Shown here: one piece after another, positions 54,344 to 63,015 of the stretch | Position numbering within the stretch: position 1 is the stretch's first letter | Layout of the letters: each line of letters opens with the position of its first letter | Source of the DNA: Gemmobacter nectariphilus DSM 15620 | Lineage (GTDB): Bacteria > Pseudomonadota > Alphaproteobacteria > Rhodobacterales > Rhodobacteraceae | Length of the DNA: 64,000 nucleotides | Direction: 5' to 3' | NCBI RefSeq assembly: GCF_000429765.1 | Contig: NZ_AUCM01000009.1 | Span: 77,165-141,164 of the forward strand | The notes under the pieces: model-generated | What the model was told of the DNA's origin: nothing | The model's database searches: none | What the model saw: only the letters and a program-made list of their open reading frames with translations | Position numbers and translations under genes: made by a program

Positions 54344-55342
54344 ATGACCGCGACGAATACCCCCACCTGGGACGACAGCGTCCTGCCGTTTCAACTTGAC
54401 CGCGCCGATGTGCGGGGCCGCGTCGCCCGTCTGGATGGCGCGCTGAATGCCATTCTGGGCCAGCACAACTACCCCCCCGCCATCGAGGCGCTGGTGGCCG
54501 AGGCCGTGCTGCTGACCGCGCTGATCGGCCAGACCATCAAGCTGCGCTGGAAACTCAGCCTGCAAATCCGCGGCAATGGCGCCGCGCGGCTGGTGGCGAC
54601 CGACTATTACGGCCCGACCGAAGACGGCCAGCCCGCCCGTATCCGCGCCTATGCCAGCTTTGATCCCGACCGGCTGGACCCCACCGGCCCCGCCTTTCCC
54701 CAGATCGGCGAGGGGTATTTCGCCATCCTGCTGGACCAGGGGCCCGGCACCACGCCCTATTCCGGCATCACCCCGATCGCCGGCGGCTCGCTTGCGGCTT
54801 GTGCCGAGGCGTATTTCGCCCAGTCCGAACAGCTGCCGACGCGCTTTGCGCTCAGCTTTGGCCAGTCGCAGCTGCCCGGCCAGACCGCCAGCTGGCGGGC
54901 CGGCGGCGTGATGCTGCAACACATGCCCAAGGCCTCGCCCTTCGCCACCGGCGCGGGTGGCTCGGGCGAAGGCGGCTTGCTGACGGCCGAGGATTTGCTG
55001 ACCGGCGATGACAGCGAAAGCTGGCAGCGCGCCAATTTCCTGCTGGATACGGTCGAAGAGCTGGAACTGATCGGCCCCGGCGTGTCGCCCGACCGCCTGC
55101 TCTACCGGCTGTTCCACGAAGAGGTGCCGCGCGTCTTTGCCGTCCAGCCGGTGAACTTCGGCTGCTCCTGCTCGGCGGACAAGGTGCGCAGCAGCCTGTC
55201 GATCTATTCGGCCAAGGACATCGGCCACATGACGACGCCCGAAGGCACGGTGACCGCCGATTGCCAGTTCTGCGGCGCGCATTATGTGCTCGACCCTGCT
55301 ACGCTGGGTTTTGAAGCCAGCAGGGAGGCCAGCGGTGAATGA
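54344..55342 (+). CDS. hslO: Redox-activated chaperone Hsp33
   Basis: A 332-residue Hsp33. The zinc-binding cysteines are GCSCSADK near 275 and CQFCGAH near 308 (CXC and CXXC). It holds unfolding proteins after oxidative stress. The gene overlaps the next gene (GTG 55335) by 8 bases, forming hslO-CoAse-cca. Its upstream CCTATATACA segment is a possible promoter. Confidence 0.92.
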   Translation: MTATNTPTWDDSVLPFQLDRADVRGRVARLDGALNAILGQHNYPPAIEALVAEAVLLTALIGQTIKLRWKLSLQIRGNGAARLVATDYYGPTEDGQPARIRAYASFDPDRLDPTGPAFPQIGEGYFAILLDQGPGTTPYSGITPIAGGSLAACAEAYFAQSEQLPTRFALSFGQSQLPGQTASWRAGGVMLQHMPKASPFATGAGGSGEGGLLTAEDLLTGDDSESWQRANFLLDTVEELELIGPGVSPDRLLYRLFHEEVPRVFAVQPVNFGCSCSADKVRSSLSIYSAKDIGHMTTPEGTVTADCQFCGAHYVLDPATLGFEASREASGE

Positions 55343-55931
55343 CCACATAGACCGTTTGCGCCGCGCGCTGGCCGACCCCGAAGGCGCCTCGTCGGATTTC
55401 GACCTGAACCCGGGCCACCGCCCCCCCGAGGGGCGGCTTTTGCGCCCCGCCGCCGTGCTGGTCGCGCTGGCCGACGGGGCCATGGGGCCGGAACTGGTGC
55501 TGACCAAACGCTCCTCGGCGCTGCGCCACCATCCGGGGCAGATCGCCTTTCCGGGTGGCAAGCAGGATCCGGGCGATCCCTCGTCCGAGGCCACCGCCCT
55601 GCGCGAGGCGCACGAGGAAATCGGCCTTGACCCCGCGCAGGTCGAACTGATCGGCCGCATGCCGACGCATGAGACGGTGACCGGCTTTGCCATCACCCCG
55701 ATCATCGCCCGCATCAATGGCCCCTTCACCCCGATCCCCGAAACCGGCGAGGTCGAAGAGGTGTTCCGCGTGCCCTTCACCCATGTCGCCGACCCCGCCC
55801 GCTTCCGCATCGAGCGGCGGATCTGGCAAGGCCAGTGGCGGGCCTATTACACCGTGCCCTGGGGCCCCTATTACATCTGGGGCGCAACGGCGCGCATCCT
55901 GCGCGGTCTGGCCGGCAGGCTGGCCCCATGA
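55335..55931 (+). CDS. CoA pyrophosphatase-type Nudix hydrolase
   Basis: A 198-residue Nudix protein. The Nudix box (GGKQDPGDPSSEATALREAHEEIG near 75) is preceded by the UPF0035-like TKRSSALRHHPGQIAFPGG motif, which marks the CoA-pyrophosphatase/NudL group. Start GTG 55335 is coupled to hslO and its stop overlaps the nucleotidyltransferase ATG. Function: hydrolysis of CoA or its derivatives, inferred. Confidence 0.87.
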   Translation: MNDHIDRLRRALADPEGASSDFDLNPGHRPPEGRLLRPAAVLVALADGAMGPELVLTKRSSALRHHPGQIAFPGGKQDPGDPSSEATALREAHEEIGLDPAQVELIGRMPTHETVTGFAITPIIARINGPFTPIPETGEVEEVFRVPFTHVADPARFRIERRIWQGQWRAYYTVPWGPYYIWGATARILRGLAGRLAP

Positions 55932-57073
55932 AGATCGCGGGCGACTGGCTGACCCGGTCCGGCACCCGCGCCCTGTGCACCGCCCTGGAGGCGGCCGGAC
56001 ACCAGGCGCTGTTCGTGGGCGGCTGCGTGCGCAATGCGCTGCTGGGCGCGCCGGTTGCAGATCTGGACATTGCCACCGACGCCACGCCCGATCAGGTCAG
56101 CCATATCGCTGCGGCCGCCCGGCTCAAGGTGGTGCCCACCGGGATCGACCATGGCACCGTCACCGTGATCGCCGGCCAGATCCCGCACGAGGTCACGACC
56201 TTCCGCCGCGATGTGGAAACCTTTGGCCGCCATGCCACCGTCGCCTTCTCGGACCGGATCGAGGAAGATGCCGCGCGGCGCGATTTCACCATGAACGCGC
56301 TTTATGCCCGGATCGACGGCACGGTCATCGACCCGCTGGACGGCCTGCCCGATCTTCTGGCCCGCCGCGTCCGTTTCGTCGGCGATGCAACCGCCCGCAT
56401 CAACGAAGATTACCTGCGCATCCTGCGGTTCTTCCGCTTTCACGCCTGGTATGGCGACCCGGCCAACGGCCCCGACCCCGAGGCCCTGGCCGCCATCGCT
56501 GGCGGGCTGGACGGGCTGGCGCATGTCTCGCGCGAACGCATCGGTCACGAGATGCGCAAGCTGCTGGCCGCCCCCGATCCTGCCCCGTCGCTCGCCGCGA
56601 TGCAGGCGACCGGCGTTCTGGCCCGCATCCTGCCCGGCGCCGATGCCCGCGTTCTGGCACCGCTGGTCCATCTGGAAGACGGCCGCCCGCCCCGCTGGCA
56701 ACGCCGGCTGGCCGCGCTTGGCGGCCCTGCCCCCGATCTGCGCCTCTCGCGCGCCGAAAGCGCGGCGCTCGACCATATCCGCCGCGCCATGACGCTCCCG
56801 CTGCCCGAGGCCGCCTGGCGACTGGGCGCGGATGCCGCCACGGATGCCGCCCTGATCACGGCGGCCACACTGGGCCAGCCGCTGCCTGCGGATACAGAAG
56901 CCACCATCGCCGCCGCAGCAGCAGCCCGCTTTCCGGTGACGGCGGCCGATCTGCTGCCATCCATCCAGGGCGCCGCCCTTGGCGCCACGCTGAAACGGCT
57001 CGAATCGCGCTGGATCGCCTCGGGCTTCGCGCTGGACCGCGCGGCCCTGCTGGCCAACGACCAGACGGACTGA
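55928..57073 (+). CDS. cca: CCA-adding tRNA nucleotidyltransferase / poly(A) polymerase-type enzyme
   Basis: A 381-residue class II nucleotidyltransferase. The GGCVRN (31-36) and DLDIATDATPDQV catalytic dyad (Asp44/Asp46 region) are followed by RRDFTMNALY and DYLRILRFFRFHAWYG. Adds CCA to tRNA 3' ends, though poly(A)-polymerase use cannot be excluded. The last of a three-gene operon. Start ATG 55928 overlaps the previous stop (ATGA). Confidence 0.9.
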   Translation: MKIAGDWLTRSGTRALCTALEAAGHQALFVGGCVRNALLGAPVADLDIATDATPDQVSHIAAAARLKVVPTGIDHGTVTVIAGQIPHEVTTFRRDVETFGRHATVAFSDRIEEDAARRDFTMNALYARIDGTVIDPLDGLPDLLARRVRFVGDATARINEDYLRILRFFRFHAWYGDPANGPDPEALAAIAGGLDGLAHVSRERIGHEMRKLLAAPDPAPSLAAMQATGVLARILPGADARVLAPLVHLEDGRPPRWQRRLAALGGPAPDLRLSRAESAALDHIRRAMTLPLPEAAWRLGADAATDAALITAATLGQPLPADTEATIAAAAAARFPVTAADLLPSIQGAALGATLKRLESRWIASGFALDRAALLANDQTD

Positions 57074-57083
57074 CCCCGGCCCG

Positions 57084-57164
57084 CTTTCGCCTTGATCCAA
57101 ATATCCTGCGGGGGAAGCGGGCCGGTTCCCCGAACCGGACCGCGCGGGGGTGCAAAACCCCCGC
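57084..57164 (-). repeat. Dispersed intergenic element, copy 6
   Basis: In minus orientation, stem GCGGGGGT/ACCCCCGC (57144-57164, loop GCAAA), then core CCCCCGCAGGATATTTG-GATCAAGGCGAAAG (57084-57114). Most diverged copy. It lies between the cca stop (57073) and the DUF2794 stop (57186). Confidence 0.55.
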
Positions 57165-57185
57165 AGCAACATTGGCCAGACGGCG

Positions 57186-57542
57186 CTAGGTCTCGCGGTC
57201 CACGGAACGGATCAGCTTGCGCTCCAGCACCCGCAAGACCTGCGCCAGATCATGCCCGCGGCGCAAGACCTGGCCATCGGGACCGACGACTGCATATTGC
57301 CCCTGTTTCTGGCGCAGCTTCGGGCGCTTTTCGATCCGGTAGAGCGGCGTCTCGGCCGTGCGGCGAAACACCGAGAACACGGCCAGATCGCGCAAGGCGG
57401 AAATCGCATAGTCGCGCCATTCCCCGGCCGCGACCATCCGGCCATAGATCGACAGGATCTGCCCCAGCTCGTGCCGGTCAAAGCTGACCACCTCGGGCAG
57501 GCGTTGCGACAGCGGGAACGGGATGGGGCCTTGCTCTGTCAT
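57186..57542 (-). CDS. DUF2794-family protein
   Basis: A 118-residue soluble protein (VVSFDRHELGQILSIYGRMVAAGEWRDYAI... RRGHDLAQVLRVLERKL) that matches DUF2794, an alphaproteobacterial family of unknown function, in length and sequence. Upstream of folC's stop by 47 bases in the same orientation as folC and accD, which precede it. Confidence 0.85.
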   Translation of the reverse strand: MTEQGPIPFPLSQRLPEVVSFDRHELGQILSIYGRMVAAGEWRDYAISALRDLAVFSVFRRTAETPLYRIEKRPKLRQKQGQYAVVGPDGQVLRRGHDLAQVLRVLERKLIRSVDRET

Positions 57543-57589
57543 GGTGTTGTCATGTTACCCCGCCGCGCGACGGGATCAACGACAAACCG

Positions 57590-58876
57590 TCAGCCGTTCT
57601 CGCGCAGCACCGATCCGGCCAGATAGAGCGAGCCGCAGATCACCACCCGCGCGTGAGGGTCTATGGCCACGATGGCGGCCAGCGCGGCAGCGACGCTTTC
57701 GGCCACGTCGGCGACGATCCCGACACCGGCCGCCGCCGCCCGCGTATCCTCGGCCGGCAGGGTGGCCTTTTCGCCGGGGATCGACACGGCACGCAGGCTG
57801 GCCAGATGCGGCGCCAGCGGGCGCAGGAAGCCGGCGATATCCTTGGTGTTCAGCATCCCGCAAATCGCATGGGTCGGGCGCGCGGGCATGGCGGCCAAGG
57901 TCGCGGCCAGTGCCTCGCCCGCTGCCGGGTTGTGGCCGCCATCCAGCCACAGCTCGGCCAGCGGCGCGGCCTGCACCAGCGGCCCCTGACGCAGCCGCTG
58001 CATCCGGGCAGGCCAATAGGCGCGGCTTACCGCTGCCTCGCAGGCCGCCTCGGGCATGCCCAGATGGCGCAGCACCGCCAGCGCGGCCCCCGCATTGTCG
58101 ATCTGATGCGGCCCCGGCAGGTTCGGCGGCGGCAGATCCAGCAGACCGTTCTGGTCCTGGAACACCAGCCGGTCGCGCTCGCGCCAGCTTTGCCAGTCAC
58201 GGTTGGCAACGATCAGCGGCGCGGCAATCGCCTCGGCCCGCGCCTCGATCGCCTCCAGCCCCTCGGCGGTCTGGGGGCCGACCACGCAGGGCACGCCGGG
58301 CTTGAGGATGCCGGCCTTTTCGCCCGCGATCTCGCGCACGGTTTCGCCCAGGAATTGCTGGTGATCCAGCGACACCGGAGTGATCACGCAAACAGCGGGT
58401 TTTTCCACCACATTCGTTGCATCGAACCGCCCGCCAAGGCCCACTTCCAGCAACAGGTAATCGGCCGGCGTGCGGGCAAAGGCCAGAAAGGCCGCGCAGG
58501 TGGTGATCTCGAAATAGGTGATGGCATCGCCCGCATTCGCGTCCTCGACCTCTTCCATCAGCGCGGTCAGGTCGGCATCGGTGATCAGCTCGCCCGCGAC
58601 CCGGATCCGTTCGTGAAACCGCGCCAGATGCGGCGAGGTATAGGCGTGGCAGACCTTGCCCGCCGCCTCGAGCCCGGCGCGGATCATTGCCTGGGTGCTA
58701 CCCTTGCCGTTGGTGCCGGCCACATGGATCACCGCCGGCAGCCGCAGATCGGGCCGACCCAGCCGGTCCAGCAGCGCATACATCCGGTCAAGCCGCAGGT
58801 CGATGATCTTGGGGTGCAAGGCCATCAGCCGTTCCAGAACGGCATCCGACCCGGCGCGGGCGACGGTCGTGGTCAT
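57590..58876 (-). CDS. folC: Bifunctional dihydrofolate/folylpolyglutamate synthase
   Basis: Ligates glutamate to dihydropteroate and folates. It is 428 residues. The P-loop is HVAGTNGKGST near 50, then TSPHLARFHERI, and the Mur-ligase-type C-terminal domain LWLDGGHNPAAGEAL near 310. It follows accD and the YdhR-like gene on the minus strand, the classic accD-folC order of alphaproteobacteria with an insertion of one small gene. Confidence 0.95.
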   Translation of the reverse strand: MTTTVARAGSDAVLERLMALHPKIIDLRLDRMYALLDRLGRPDLRLPAVIHVAGTNGKGSTQAMIRAGLEAAGKVCHAYTSPHLARFHERIRVAGELITDADLTALMEEVEDANAGDAITYFEITTCAAFLAFARTPADYLLLEVGLGGRFDATNVVEKPAVCVITPVSLDHQQFLGETVREIAGEKAGILKPGVPCVVGPQTAEGLEAIEARAEAIAAPLIVANRDWQSWRERDRLVFQDQNGLLDLPPPNLPGPHQIDNAGAALAVLRHLGMPEAACEAAVSRAYWPARMQRLRQGPLVQAAPLAELWLDGGHNPAAGEALAATLAAMPARPTHAICGMLNTKDIAGFLRPLAPHLASLRAVSIPGEKATLPAEDTRAAAAGVGIVADVAESVAAALAAIVAIDPHARVVICGSLYLAGSVLRENG

Positions 58877-58901
58877 GTCAGGTCTTTCTGCTGCGGTCCG
58901 G

Positions 58902-59207
58902 TCAGAGCGGCGCGCGGGTGATCGCCGACAGATCGCCGTTCACATCGAAGGTATGCGCGACGATCCCGGTCACCCCAAAGGCGCCCAGCCGCGCCGCGTG
59001 CTTGTCGCGGTAGGCGGCGGCAGCGGCCGGATTGTCAAAGACGTAGATGCCGCCGGCGCGCCCTTCGGCTTCGTTCTCGGTCCAGATCTTCCAGATCAGG
59101 CCCGGCTCGGCCGCGATGTCCTGCGCCAGTCCGCCAAGCGCCTTGGTCATGCCGTCGCCCCAGGGGCCGGCAAAGGGGAAATCGAACTGAACCAGCGTGA
59201 GGGCCAT
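58902..59207 (-). CDS. YdhR-like ferredoxin-fold monooxygenase family protein
   Basis: A 101-residue protein of the dimeric alpha-beta barrel/YdhR type (LTLVQFDFPFAGPWGD... IWTENEAEGRAGGIYVFDN... AYRDKHAARL). YdhR proteins are putative monooxygenases of unknown substrate. It sits between accD and folC, 25 bases before folC, with the ribosome site AGGATGCAGCC. Confidence 0.8.
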   Translation of the reverse strand: MALTLVQFDFPFAGPWGDGMTKALGGLAQDIAAEPGLIWKIWTENEAEGRAGGIYVFDNPAAAAAYRDKHAARLGAFGVTGIVAHTFDVNGDLSAITRAPL

Positions 59208-59278
59208 GGCTGCATCCTCTGGGTTATCGCGACACGCGCAGCATAGCCGGGGCGCCCCCGGCAGGCAACGGGCCAGGC

Positions 59279-60199
59279 TCAGGCGGCCGGCGCCTCGGGT
59301 TCTTCGATGGGCTGCGGATCGGCCGGGGGCAGATCGCCCTTGATGGCCGGCGGCAGGTTGGTCAGCATCCGCAAGATGGTGACCAGCTCGTCCCGCAGGT
59401 TCTTGCGATGCGTCACCCGGTCCAGCATCCCGTGATCCAGCAGATATTCGGCGCGCTGGAACCCTTCGGGCAGCTTCTCGCGGATGGTCTGCTCGATCAC
59501 GCGGGGGCCTGCAAAGCAGATCAGCGCGTTCGGCTCGGCGATCTGCACATCGCCCAGCATGGCATAGCTGGCCGTGACCCCGCCGGTCGTCGGATGCGTG
59601 AGCACGACGACATAGGGCAGGCCGGCCTCCTTGAGCATCTCGATGGCGACGGTGGTGCGCGGCATCTGCATCAGCGACAGAATGCCTTCCTGCATCCGCG
59701 CGCCGCCAGCCGCGGCAAAGACCACGAAGGGCCGTTTCAGTTCCACCGCGCGGCGGGCGCCAGCCACGAAGGCGTTTCCGACATACATGCCCATCGAGCC
59801 GCCCATGAAGGCGAAATTCTGCGCCGCGGCGACGATGGGGGTGCGCAGCACCTCGCCTTCGGCGACCAGCATAGCCTCTTTCTCGCCGGTGGCCTTCTGG
59901 GCGGACTTCATCCGCTCGGGGTAACGCTTCTGGTCCTTGAACTGCAGCGGGTCGGCCAGCGGTTCGGGCACCTTGACCTCGACGAAGATCCCGCCGTCGA
60001 ACAGCGCCTTGAACCGATCACGCGGGGTGATGGCCATATGGTGATCGCAGTTCGAGCAGACGTTGAGGTTTTCCGCCAGTTCACGGTGGAACAGCATGGT
60101 CCCGCATTCGGGGCATTTGGTCCACAGGTTCTCGGGCACTTCGCGGCGCGAGAACAGCGAGTTGATCTTGGGTCGGACGTAGTTGGTGATCCAGTTCAT
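59279..60199 (-). CDS. accD: Acetyl-CoA carboxylase carboxyltransferase beta subunit
   Basis: Fatty-acid synthesis; the beta half of carboxyltransferase. It is 306 residues. The N-terminal zinc ribbon has CPECG and CSNCD, with the carboxyltransferase fold (GGSMGMYVGNAFVAG; AAAGGARMQEG). The C-terminal Pro/Glu tail is disordered. The start MNWITNY (60197-60199) is favoured over an in-frame codon 24 bases upstream, as the zinc ribbon begins directly after it. Confidence 0.96.
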   Translation of the reverse strand: MNWITNYVRPKINSLFSRREVPENLWTKCPECGTMLFHRELAENLNVCSNCDHHMAITPRDRFKALFDGGIFVEVKVPEPLADPLQFKDQKRYPERMKSAQKATGEKEAMLVAEGEVLRTPIVAAAQNFAFMGGSMGMYVGNAFVAGARRAVELKRPFVVFAAAGGARMQEGILSLMQMPRTTVAIEMLKEAGLPYVVVLTHPTTGGVTASYAMLGDVQIAEPNALICFAGPRVIEQTIREKLPEGFQRAEYLLDHGMLDRVTHRKNLRDELVTILRMLTNLPPAIKGDLPPADPQPIEEPEAPAA

Positions 60200-60341
60200 C
60201 GCGGGCCCTCGAGATAGCGGCATAGAACCCCGCAGATAAGGGGTAGGGCCGGGAAATGCAATCGCAGCAAAGGCGGCGGGGCGGCGGCCCGGCGCCTTGG
60301 CCGGATCGACAGGCGATCAGCCTATGCGCGCGGCCCCGGCC

Positions 60342-60399
60342 CCGGAGGGGGTTTGCCCCCCTCCGGACCACCCCGCAGGGTATTTGGAAAAAGGCAAGG
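60342..60399 (+). repeat. Dispersed intergenic element, copy 7
   Basis: Stem CCGGAGGGGG/CCCCCTCCGG (60342-60366, loop TTTGC), then core CCCCGCAGGGTATTTG-GAAAAAGGCAAGG (60371-60399). It lies in the accD/abmG gap (60200-60472), otherwise empty of genes, pointing toward the ligase stop. Confidence 0.65.
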
Positions 60400-60472
60400 A
60401 CGGGTGAGCGGGCGTGTCAGCCCCGCCGCCTTGCCGCGCGCTGGCGCAGGTCTTGCCGGATGCCGCGCCGCC

Positions 60473-62104
60473 CTAGTTGCCCTTGCGCAAGGCGAAGCGC
60501 TGGATCTTGCCGCTGGCAGTTTTCGGCAGTGCGCCCACGAAATGCACCCGGCGGGGATATTTGTAGGGGGCAATCGTCGCCTTGACGTGATCTTGCAGGA
60601 TTCTCACCTCGTCCGGGCCCGGCTGAACGCCGTGGGCCAGCACGACATAGGCCGAAACGATCTGCCCGCGCGCATCGTCCGGCTCGCCGATCACGGCGCA
60701 TTCCAGAACGTCCGGGTGCTTGAGCAGCGCCGCCTCGACATCCGGCCCTGCGATGTTGTAGCCGGCCGAGACGATCATGTCGTCGTTGCGGGCGGCAAAG
60801 TGGAAGTAGCCGTCCTCGTCCTGCCAGAAGGCATCGCCCGTCAGGTTCCAGCCGTTCTGGACGTATTTCAGCTGGCGATCGTCGGCCATGTAGCGGCAGC
60901 CGATCGGGCCGCGCACGGCCAGGCGGCCAATCTCGCCGCGCGGCTTCTCGTTCCCCTCGTCGTCGACGATCCTGGCCATGTAGCCGGTCAGCGGCTTGCC
61001 GGTGCAGGCGGGGCGGTGATCCTCGAAGCGGTTCGAGATGAAGATGTGCAGCATCTCGGTGGCACCGATGCCGTCCAGCATGGGCTTGCCGGTCCGCTCG
61101 ATCCATTCCTCGTAGACCGGGCCGGGCAGGGTTTCGCCCGCGCTGACAGCGGCGCGCAGGGACGACAGATCCGCGCCTTCCTTCATCGCCTTGATCATCA
61201 CCCGGTAGGCGGTGGGCGCGGTAAAGCAGACGGTCGCCTTGTATTGCTGGATCAGGTCGATCATGTTGGGGGGCGAGGCGTTTTCCAGCAGGCACGCCGC
61301 CGCGCCAAAGCGCAGCGGGAACACCGCCAGCCCGCCAAGACCAAAGGTGAAGGCCAGCGGCGGGGAACCCACGAACACATCTTCGGGCGTCGGGTTCAGC
61401 ACCTCTTTGGCATAGGCATCCGCGATGATCAGGATATCGCGGTGGAAATGCATCGTCGCCTTGGGATGGCCCGTGGTGCCCGAGGTAAAGCCCAGCAGCG
61501 CCACATCATCGCGCCCGGTCCTGACCGCATCGAAGCGCACCGATTTCTTCAGCGCGGCGCGGTCAAGTTCGGCATCGTGGTTTGCGGTGCCGTCAAAGCC
61601 CACGACCGTATGCAGATGGACCGAACCCTTGGCGCATTCGACCATCTCGTCCATCAGGCGGGTGTCGCACAGGGCGACGCCGATTTCGGCCTTGTCGACG
61701 ATCTGGGCGATTTCCCCCGCGCGCAGCATGGGCATGGTGTTCACCACCACGGCGCCAGCCTTGGTCGCCGCCAGCCAGCAGGCCACCATCGCCGGGTTGT
61801 TGGCGGACCGGATCAGCACCCGGTTGCCCGGCTTGACGCCGTAATCCTCGACCAGCGCATGGGCCAGACGGTTCGTCCAGTCCGACAGTTCCTTGTAGGT
61901 GCGCACCCGGCCATTGCCGATCAGCGCCGTATGGTCGCCAAAGCCCCGCTCGACCATGCGGTCGGTCAGTTCCACCGCCGCATTCAGCCATTCGGGATAC
62001 TGGAAGCGGTCGAGCAGCAGCTCGGGCCACTGATCAAAGGGCGGCAGGTTGTCGCGCGTGAACGTATCGACATGCCCCGAAGGGCCAAGCACATGGCCAG
62101 TCAT
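60473..62104 (-). CDS. abmG: 2-aminobenzoate/benzoate-type CoA ligase (AMP-forming)
   Basis: A 543-residue ANL ligase that forms an aryl-CoA. The P-loop FTSGTTGHPKATMHFH is near 200, with a GATEMLHIF A5-type motif and GWNLTGDAFW and a final KTASGKIQRF lysine loop. The sequence belongs to the benzoate/2-aminobenzoate-CoA ligase group. Gene order dehydrogenase-thioesterase-RidA-ligase is that of abm-type anthranilate clusters, as in Azoarcus evansii. Benzoate or salicylate cannot be excluded. Last gene before the accD region. Confidence 0.82.
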   Translation of the reverse strand: MTGHVLGPSGHVDTFTRDNLPPFDQWPELLLDRFQYPEWLNAAVELTDRMVERGFGDHTALIGNGRVRTYKELSDWTNRLAHALVEDYGVKPGNRVLIRSANNPAMVACWLAATKAGAVVVNTMPMLRAGEIAQIVDKAEIGVALCDTRLMDEMVECAKGSVHLHTVVGFDGTANHDAELDRAALKKSVRFDAVRTGRDDVALLGFTSGTTGHPKATMHFHRDILIIADAYAKEVLNPTPEDVFVGSPPLAFTFGLGGLAVFPLRFGAAACLLENASPPNMIDLIQQYKATVCFTAPTAYRVMIKAMKEGADLSSLRAAVSAGETLPGPVYEEWIERTGKPMLDGIGATEMLHIFISNRFEDHRPACTGKPLTGYMARIVDDEGNEKPRGEIGRLAVRGPIGCRYMADDRQLKYVQNGWNLTGDAFWQDEDGYFHFAARNDDMIVSAGYNIAGPDVEAALLKHPDVLECAVIGEPDDARGQIVSAYVVLAHGVQPGPDEVRILQDHVKATIAPYKYPRRVHFVGALPKTASGKIQRFALRKGN

Positions 62105-62151
62105 TGATGTCTCCCGGTTTGGTCGGCCTCTGACGGGCCATTATTGAAGGA

Positions 62152-62175
62152 CGCGCCCCGATCTTGCGGGGCGCG
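62152..62175. other. Hairpin between ridA and the ligase gene
   Basis: CGCGCCCCG (62152-62160) with CGGGGCGCG (62167-62175), 6-base loop, 48-71 bases upstream of the ligase start. No T-run in the transcribed direction. It may lower distal expression or stabilise the proximal mRNA. Confidence 0.5.
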
Positions 62176-62186
62176 CCAGATCCCGA

Positions 62187-62600
62187 TCAGTCGGGAATGA
62201 CGGCGGTTGCCTCGATCTCGACCTTGGCGCGGTCCTCGACCAGTGCCACCACTTGCACCAGCGCCATCGCCGGGAAGTGCTTGCCGATGGTCTCGCGGTA
62301 GGCGCGGCCGACCTCGCGAATGCCGTCCAGATATTCGCGCTTGCTGGTCACATACCAGGTCAGGCGCACGATATGTTCGGGCTTGCCACCCGCCTCGGCC
62401 AGCACGGTGACGATGTTCGACAGGGTCTGGCGGACCTGGCCTGCGAAATCATCCGTCTCGAATTCCTGCTGGCCGTTCCAGCCGATATGGCCGCCAAGGA
62501 AAACCATCTTGCCACGAGCGGCAACGCCATTGGCATAACCGACAGCAGGCTTCCAGCCCTTGGGGTTGAGGAATTCGTGCGGGCTTGTCGCCTCAGCCAT
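62187..62600 (-). CDS. RidA-family imine/enamine deaminase
   Basis: A 137-residue YjgF/YER057c/UK114 protein. It has FLGGHIGWN near 30 and the DFAGQVRQTLSNIVTVLAEAG block, and VQVVALVEDRAKVEIEATAV, the carboxylate-binding end of RidA. Start [10 protein letters not shown] (62598-62600) follows GGAGG. The stop of the thioesterase gene overlaps it by 8 bases. In an aminobenzoyl-CoA pathway a RidA could hydrolyse an enamine/imine intermediate to release ammonium. The target is inferred. Confidence 0.88.
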   Translation of the reverse strand: MAEATSPHEFLNPKGWKPAVGYANGVAARGKMVFLGGHIGWNGQQEFETDDFAGQVRQTLSNIVTVLAEAGGKPEHIVRLTWYVTSKREYLDGIREVGRAYRETIGKHFPAMALVQVVALVEDRAKVEIEATAVIPD

Positions 62601-63015
62601 CTTGGCCTCCCATCTCGAGTTGCGCGTGCAGTTTGCTGCGGATGTCCTCGGGCCAGGCAGCCGCCTTGCCATCGTCGATCCACACAAGGGTATTTTCGGT
62701 GATCAACCGCACCTCGTCGCCCATGGCGGCGGTGATGCGGACCTTCAGACTGGACCGGCCAACGCCGGTGACGACAAGCGTGAACGGCACCTTGTCGCCC
62801 AACCGCGAGGGCGCCATGAAGTTGCAGTTGATCGAGACCGTCGGCACCCCGTGATGGTTGCCGCCCGTGTGCATCCGGGCAAAGGAATAACCGACGTAGT
62901 CTTCGAAGAAATTCTCGACGACCGAATTGATCATCTCGAAATAGCGGGGATAGAACACGATCCCCGCCGGATCGCAGTGATTGAACTCGATCGGGACGAT
63001 GCGGGTATAGCTCAT
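62593..63015 (-). CDS. Acyl-CoA thioesterase, 4-hydroxybenzoyl-CoA thioesterase family
   Basis: A 140-residue hot-dog thioesterase. The catalytic block is [16 protein letters not shown] (12-27), with the aspartate of the 4HBT type. It overlaps the acyl-CoA dehydrogenase stop by 4 bases (ATGA) and the RidA ATG by 8. It probably hydrolyses dead-end aryl- or acyl-CoA in the pathway. No signal peptide. Confidence 0.9.
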   Translation of the reverse strand: MSYTRIVPIEFNHCDPAGIVFYPRYFEMINSVVENFFEDYVGYSFARMHTGGNHHGVPTVSINCNFMAPSRLGDKVPFTLVVTGVGRSSLKVRITAAMGDEVRLITENTLVWIDDGKAAAWPEDIRSKLHAQLEMGGQDG

